The notes beneath the pieces were generated by a model. That model did not search any database and had not been told where the DNA came from. It saw only the letters and a list, made by a program, of their open reading frames with translations. Below, in pieces: positions 57,481 through 64,000 of a stretch of 64,000 nucleotides of DNA; the stretch's first letter is position 1, and every line of letters starts with the position of its first letter. This DNA comes from Sapria himalayana (taxonomy: Eukaryota > Streptophyta > Magnoliopsida > Malpighiales > Rafflesiaceae). Where the stretch lies: positions 1,054,001-1,118,000 of the forward strand of contig JAREIK010002440.1 in assembly GCA_029783825.1 (NCBI GenBank), in the 5' to 3' direction. Position numbers and translations under genes: made by a program.

Positions 57481-60150
57481 ATCAAGTGACAATGTATCAA
57501 GAATGTATAATAATAGCCTTCATATAGTTTTATCAAATACCTTGTTTGGATAACTTAGGTTTTAAGAGTAAACAAATTAAAAAAGAAAGTTACCAAGAAA
57601 TATGTCATCAGTGGAAATGATTCTTTATAGGAAGAAAAAAAATGGCACCTTATTGAAATCAAAATTCTTGGAGGAGAACATTTTTAAGTGGATAGCAATT
57701 CTAGTAATTAATAATGGAAAAATGAAATCTTCTAAAAGAAATTAAGTCCTAAGAAGGAGGAAACTTATCTTAGTAGCAAAAAAAAAAAAACTTGACAATG
57801 AAATTCAATCAAAACAAATGTCACATGAAAAAGGATTTGAGTTTTGTTGATAATTAGTTACACTACATATAGTAATAGAACTAATCTCAATAAGAAATTT
57901 ACTCTAATAAAACTTTCCTACCATACTTTAGTATACTCATCATAATAAAATATAACATATTTTGGTATCTCTCGTTTGAAATTATTTAATAATTTAAAAA
58001 AATCTAGTCTAATAATGATTGTAATGCTTTGAAAAATAAAATATTTATGGGCCATGCAAAAAAACTTCTAAAAGAAGTTCTAAGGTCCCCCATCATTGTT
58101 GGCTCTCAATGCAAAAATTTCTAATTTGGAAACACTATTCTAAGTAATTTTCAGCAAATTTTGATATCCAGAAGATAGAAATGAATATTTTATTATTCAA
58201 AAACACTTAAGCTTAGTAAGTCACTTTTTTTTTGTATTTTGATAATACTTTTTCATGTAATATTAACATTGAAAAGTCATTGTTTTCCAAATTATTTAAT
58301 TTGATGGAAATGATGTTTCATTTAGAGATGATAATTTTATCAATGTAAAGGTAAACAAATTATTTGTGATCTCAATATATTTTTTCATCATCTGTGTTAT
58401 TTTGTTCATGATAACTCAAAAATGCAATCTATTAAGGTATGAAATTTTAAGTTCAATACTGAATTATCATGATTTGAAGTAAAAAGTGTGTTTGGCACAA
58501 TCAAATGCACTAATAGTTTGCTTTAGCCCATTAAAAGCCTTGATCTTCTTGTTTTTTCATTCATCTATTTGAGTGAAAAAACACCAAAATAAACCTTTGG
58601 TCTAATCTCCCAAAAATTGTTTAAACAAAATAAAAAAGCTACTTTGTGAAAACCAATGTGCCATCTCCCTCTAACTAAAAATGGGGGAGTGCCTATATGT
58701 AGAAATATAAAAAAAATTAGATAACTCTAGTGAACTGTGTGTGCATTCGATTGATTGTTAAACATTGTATAGACACTATTACGCATTCGAGACCCGAGTG
58801 ATTTACTCTATAAATTATTTAAGATGTTCAACAAACTCCATAGATATTATAGAAAACTCTTGGAATGACCTCTCATTTAAGCAGATTCTAATACAAATAG
58901 ATATAGTGCCCATACATCTATCGAGACTAAACACATTAGTATACATTTAATTTACAACTAAATAAAGAATTTATAGACTACTTATAATACTTTTTTCTTT
59001 CCAATGTATTCGAAAAAGCTAAACATAAAATTTTTAGACATTCTAGAACTCTAATCATTCCAAATCTAAAGAAATGAAACTAGCGATGAGTTTCAAGACA
59101 ACTAATAGAATATATTGCATTCAACACATCCATACAAAATTAAACATAGAGTTTTTAAACATACTATTGAACTAATCTCATTCGAGCACATCAAACAAAA
59201 TTAAATAGAGTTTTTAGATTGAATCTAGAACTCAACTCATTCAAAAACATTATAATTGACACATCCATTCCAAACACATGAATACTTTAAAAAGAAAGTC
59301 TAGATGGAGCTCATTGAATAATGCTTGGGCAATAATAGATTATAATTTAGGTTTTAAAACAAATAGTTTTATATTTTAGGAAAAAATGAACTAGAGAAAT
59401 GTTTTTCCTAATATGAATAGGTGTATTTGATACATAACAAGCAAACACAGATATATTATACAAAAATATCTAACAAATGTTTGGGAGTTGATATTCAAGC
59501 AATTATAAAAAAATCGACGTTGAAGAGGATAAGGTAATTAGTGGTGACAAATAGGGATTAGAACTTATCCATGCCTCCCAAAATGATTCCATCTTCATTT
59601 TAATATCATAGACCACAGCACTTTGTGGGCTAACCATTTTTTTTATGATGAAAAAAAATATGGACATAATAAATCAATCATTAACCTTGTTTCATATAAA
59701 GGAGAGACTCTCAGGTAAATTTAGTAGTTAAATCAGAGTGTTTAGACAACACTACATCTTAACTTATCTTCCAATATTCTATGAAGGAGAAATACTTGGA
59801 TGATTTCATGTATCCATCAATTAAAAGTGAGTACATCTTTATTCAACAAAATGGAAAAATATGAGAGCATATTGAAACGTATTGAATTGAGTTTGTAGTT
59901 ATGATGGGTTTTGTACAAAAATGAACTTCATTATCAACCTATAAATCTCTCAAAGATGAACTCTACATGAGATAATTTGTACAAATCATCTTTCATCTTG
60001 ATAAATCTGCTTGAGTTAGGTACAATGGGTTTTGTTTGGCTTATATTCTAGTTTGGTCTTGTTTTAATTTAAATAATAATATATAATTTTTATTTTGCAC
60101 TTGCATGGTTTATTTTATTCTATTACTAATTTATGTTGGTTATTATCTTT
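57481..60150. other. AT-rich sequence, no gene recognised
   Basis: Only short frames (such as 58765-58950). Several stretches have the style of decayed retrotransposons but no diagnostic motif could be found on either strand. Confidence 0.5.
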
Positions 60151-60270
60151 TTTACAGGTAATGTTAAAGGTAGACCAATAACATGAGATAATATCTCATG
60201 TTTAAAATAATATATAAAAAATTAGGAAAACTTGAAACTTCACATTTTCCCCAAAGATATGCATGGTGCC
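60150..60270. repeat. Second copy of the hairpin-bearing dispersed repeat
   Basis: AACATGAGATA / TATCTCATGTT with a single-base centre (about 60179-60201), preceded by AGGTAGACCAA and followed by TTTAAAA and GGAAAACTTG, aligned with 1823-1960. Most probably another copy of that repeat. Confidence 0.45.
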
Positions 60271-62611
60271 CAAGTGGGTGGGGGAGTGGTCCCATCCATT
60301 CTATAATGAAAAATAAAAAATGCAAATAGAAACATTTTTCAAAAAGATATAATCCGAAAAACAAGTGAGTTTCTGTCTCTCTAAACACATTTTCCTTTTC
60401 TATCTAGAATTACTCATTTAAAGCTTGCAGAAACATTGCCAAAATGCATATGAATATAAAAAAAAAAACTAACTTAAATAATAACACAAGAATATTTGAA
60501 GTATTTCCCCAAAATCATAGGTAAAATACTTGTTCACAAATTTATAATTTCTATGATTTTTATATTCTAAAAATTTATTTCTTGGCTCAATACATAATTT
60601 TTAATATATTAAATATTTTATGAGTACTAGTATATGTGAAGAAGCTTTTAGTATATGTTAATTCGTATAAGTAGTTGCAATATAAGACTTGAATTTTTCT
60701 CTTTGAATTGTGAACATTTTATGTTTCAAATTGTGGAATGAATTATAAATTCCGAGTCTATATGTGTTATTGAATTTCATTAAATATAAACTTGTTATTT
60801 CTGAAAATTTAGAGGTAAAATTAATTCTTTTTTTAATAATTAAATTCTGGACAAAAATTAGTTTTATTTAATGGGGCACCATTTTAAAAATACAAAAATA
60901 TAATTCAATTTGGTTTTGAAAATATAAAAGTTTCCATTGTGGGTTGTGCTAAATAAATTTTAATTTATAATGATTTTTAATAGTTTTCGAAATAAACACA
61001 ACCCTGACCGACTATCTCAGCAACTAGCATCAAATTCAAGTCAAAGTTACTAATACCAAAAAATGGTAATAGAGCCTTTGTTGAGAAAATCATTATGTGA
61101 TACCTACATGTTATCAGATTTATTCGACATCATCAAGGCTCAAACATATATCCAATCATTTTGATATCAATAAAGTGATATTAGAAGTGATTTAGAATAT
61201 TTTTATTTGTGTGTTTTGCTTTTGGCAGAATTTTTCTATTGTTAATGTGGTGGGTTAAATTTTTTAATAATACAATTAAATATAACTATCCTATTTAAAA
61301 AAAATAGAATGCATGATTATCTTAGCATCAAATAACTACATGACCATGTTATTGGAAAATAAATACATTAGAATTTGAGTGTAGAAAATTAGGAAGAGTT
61401 GCACTTTAGGACAACCTCCACTATTCGGTAATGGATAAGTGCCAATACATCATCATGTTGCCAAAAAATGAGTAAATAAACTGAGACCAAAACTCTGGTC
61501 TTTGTAGATAAAAATATATTTAGAAATAAAATATTTCTCATTAGACTTCTAGTTAATTTAAAGTTGATAGATATAAATCAAATATCAACACATATTAATA
61601 TCTTTTAAGGAATGACGAATCAACTAATATCTAGGAAGATATACTTGGAAGATGAGTTACGTGCATGTCTATTGCTCAGCTCACTTTCAGATAACTAGGA
61701 TAACATCCTGGTGTCCATGAGCATGTCATCATAGAAAGATTTTGTATCAATGCACATTGTCTCAAAAATGTTATTGCTTAAAGAAGGAAAGAGAAAAAAA
61801 ATATTTTCATGGCATCCTTGTGTCTGAGAGACTAACTAGGAGCACTACTAGGCACACACAGGGTGATGGAAGAATATTTCTTCTAATAAAAAGTAAAGAA
61901 ATAGAAAATGAGTCAATTGTTATTATTATAATAAGTTGGAATACATCAAAAAGATTACTTTTCTTGGAAAAGACTATAGTAATAGTATTCAAGAGAAGAT
62001 AGTTTTGACAGAGATACAAACGTCACCTTGGACGGTGTCCTTGTACAGGTTAGCGATAATAATTTTACTTACATAGTGATTTAGGAGAATGATTAGATGA
62101 TTGAATCAAAAGCTTTATTTCATATCATGCCACATATTGACTTCCTTATTACATACACATATGGTGATTATGACATAATAAATATGAAAAATACAAATAT
62201 ATTTGTTTAGATATATAGATTGAACATCAAATAATGTTGAAAGATGTCTATTACATACCAGGCATGTTGGGGTTTTGGGTAAAATATTCAATCTAATTGG
62301 AACATAAATGTAGCAAAATTTATAATTCTTTATCCTTTAACCCACCAAGGATTACATGTGTTTCATAAAAATAAGGAAGGGTAAATAAAACTTATTTCTT
62401 GTAGATCAATTCATCAAGCTTTCAAAGTGTGCATCTTGGTTTATTCGGATCTTCAAAGGTGCTGTCTTTCTGAAAAAAATAACCACATTTACACGTATCC
62501 ACACATTAACAAATAATGAATGATCTTGTTGAATGCTATTTTAGATTCATCTTCTCAAAATGAAAGGGGTTTTCTCTATTTTATAAAAGATGACTACTTG
62601 CATCAAATATG

Positions 62612-62612
<1 letters not shown>
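60271..62612. other. AT-rich sequence, no gene recognised
   Basis: The frames at 60164-60388 minus and 61742-62019 (both strands) show no recognisable domain. Nothing else supportable was seen. Confidence 0.5.

Positions 62613-62642
<30 letters not shown>
62613..62642. repeat. (CA)15 microsatellite
   Basis: Uninterrupted CA dinucleotide repeat. Confidence 0.95.
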
Positions 62643-62643
<1 letters not shown>

Positions 62644-63470
62644 GTCTGCTAGGGTTTTAGTCATAAATAAATTTAATTATATATTTAAAACTCTTTAAAA
62701 TAATAACAACTTAAATTCAAATCCTTAAAAACCAATTTTAAATGAATTTATTCATTAAAACTCAAGTTCAATATAATAAATTAATTATTTATTTAAATCA
62801 TGAATTTAAACTTTCTCAAAATTAAATTTGAATTTAAATAATAACTAATTATTATTTGTGATTTAAAATAATCGCATCAAAAATTACTATAAATAGTGAA
62901 AAACTATAACCATTATTATTCATTCTTAATGTATGACCCTATATGTTTAATTAACATTGGCAGCATGCCTAAATCATATGTTGATACTACAAGTCATAAG
63001 TGGCTTCTAGCATGATATTATGACTACCCAAGTTAAATGAAAAGCTCATGCTACGGGACAATCTTAATATAGGTAATGATATAATCTTTTTGTCTCATGA
63101 TATCTTGATAGAATATAAGACCTGGACAAAGTCAACCTTATATCATTCTATCTTTGATTACTCAAAACTAAATTAGACTGACCAAACAAATGATATTGAT
63201 CTCCATCAATTCATTTGAGTAAGGTCATGTATTTCTTAGTCTTAATTGTCGAGGGGACCCAGAGATATCTCTCTTATAATAAGAGGGACAAATTTCATCT
63301 TAATCATTCATAACTTAGTATATAATTTTTATTATATTCAAGAATAACCTTTATAGTTATCTGATTAAAGATAATATTTGATAATATCAAAATACAATAT
63401 TCCTTATGTTGATAACTATAACAATCTTAGGTCAAAGGTTTTAATAACATAACTAATAGAGATTAACTTA
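62643..63470. other. AT-rich sequence flanking copia F
   Basis: No open frame of note. The stretch directly left of 63471 should be the insertion-site flank of copia F. Confidence 0.45.
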
Positions 63471-63703
63471 TGTTATAAAATAAAAGTAAACCCGCAATAA
63501 TTTGAAAGATAGAAAATTTAAAACTAAAGCAATAAATTAAATCATGGAATAAAATATATTCAAAAGAAAATGAGAAATTGGAATATATGATAATGAGTTA
63601 CAGAGAAATAGGAAAAGTCATTTATATAGAAAAATTTTGGAAATCGCCAAACAGATTTTTGATGTGGGCAATGTGATTTTCACCTACCCCAATTAAAATA
63701 ACA
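63471..63703 (-). repeat. Copia F 3' LTR (about 233 bp)
   Basis: Begins TGTTAT and ends ATAACA in either orientation. Minus-strand sequence contains TATATAAATG (about 63622-63631), a likely TATA box. A purine-rich GTGAGAGAA stretch (63704-63712) abuts it as polypurine tract. The left boundary is inferred from the inverted terminal hexamers. Confidence 0.65.
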
Positions 63704-63719
63704 TTCTCTCACTTGAAAA

Positions 63720-64000
63720 TCACTTTCTTTGCTTGTCAATACTTGCTTCCAATCTTGTTAAGCCACATGAAGTTCTACACCATTCAAACTTGTCAGTGCT
63801 GATCGGTTTCATCAAAACATCCGCTATGTTTTCTTCAGTATCAATCTTTTGAAAATCCACACTTCCTTCTTCTACTTTCTCTTGTACAAAATGATATTGT
63901 ACCCTAATGTTTTTTGTCTTTGAGTGAAATACTAGATTTCTTGCAAAGTGTAGAGCACTTTGACTATCACAAAATAAAGTAACCTTATTTTGTTTGTATC
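63720..64000 (-). CDS. Copia F RNase H, C-terminal end (partial, open)
   Basis: Minus frame open from the window edge to a TGA at 63722-63720, 93 codons. It shows the RNase H blocks LFCDSQSALHFARN, FHSKTKNIRVQYHFVQEKV, GSVDFQKI, NIADVLMKPI and DKFEWCRTSCGL of Ty1-copia polyproteins. There is no stop or frameshift in this part, unlike most elements in the window. It was easy to miss because it has no internal start codon. Whether the rest of the element is intact cannot be seen. Confidence 0.85.
   Translation of the reverse strand, partial: YKQNKVTLFCDSQSALHFARNLVFHSKTKNIRVQYHFVQEKVEEGSVDFQKIDTEENIADVLMKPISTDKFEWCRTSCGLTRLEASIDKQRK

Larger units (their letters stand above)
63471..64000 (-). 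mobile_element. Copia F: 3' end of a retrotransposon, cut by window edge
   Basis: Minus-strand element with its 3' LTR at 63471-63703 and pol reading frame from the right edge to 63720. LTR termini are TGTTAT and ATAACA. The pol end is similar to that of copia C (both have a DKFxW tail), suggesting the same lineage. The body lies beyond 64000. Confidence 0.8.

Noticed and set aside
61742..62019. Frames on both strands of similar length
   Set aside because: No recognisable motif on either strand and no splice or promoter context; likely chance.

Overview
The window looks like nuclear DNA of a flowering plant: very AT-rich, with one split protein-coding host gene, abundant simple repeats and layers of decayed plant transposable elements (Ty1-copia, CACTA/EnSpm, hAT). 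I cannot name the species. No bacterial or organellar genes, tRNA, rRNA or CRISPR array were recognised.

Host gene. The only convincing cellular gene is a receptor-like kinase of the LRK10L (LEAF RUST 10 disease-resistance locus receptor-like kinase) type on the minus strand, 21388 to 4537. Four exons (21388-20626, 6052-6020, 5927-5607, 5468-4537) join in phase to a 682-residue protein: signal peptide, GUB_WAK-type Cys-rich ectodomain, WAK-associated Cys cluster, one membrane helix and a Ser/Thr kinase with its catalytic residues. Intron 1 is about 14.6 kb, packed with transposon remains, and separates the ectodomain exon from the membrane and kinase exons.

Intron 1 (6053-20625) holds, in order, a 31-bp hairpin, a roughly 21-bp-period repeat array, the GC-rich left end and a transposase fragment of a hAT element (two near-perfect 40-bp palindromes), a plus-strand copia remnant split by a minus-strand copia with a recognisable LTR pair (9513-14154), a possible MITE-like pair of ends, a second hAT end (18901), and a block of (GT)n/(AT)n repeats.

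Upstream of the kinase (22056-43872) lies a four-element nest. An old copia (C) carries a 14.9-kb CACTA element in its reverse transcriptase, with TSD AGT and coding continuity across the junction. That CACTA carries a young copia (D, 30389-35400, TSD CTCAG) in its TNP2 gene. A decayed hAT sits in copia C's RNase H tail. Copia D is the best-preserved element: 314/315-bp LTRs, PBS, PPT and a 1049-aa pol frame, but four in-frame TAG codons in gag and a changed first catalytic Asp of integrase.

The right third holds a second CACTA (44527-52706) with decayed TNP2 and TNPA-like genes, an (AT)n(GT)n block, a minus-strand copia pol pseudogene (about 54.2-56.1 kb), a gag zinc-knuckle remnant (about 57 kb), unrecognised AT-rich DNA, and a further minus-strand copia whose intact 3' pol frame and 3' LTR (63471-63703) run off the right edge.

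I found no previously undescribed gene system. What stands out is the orderly nesting, the methylation-type decay signatures, the palindromes in the hAT end, and a defence-type receptor kinase with a very large transposon-filled first intron.
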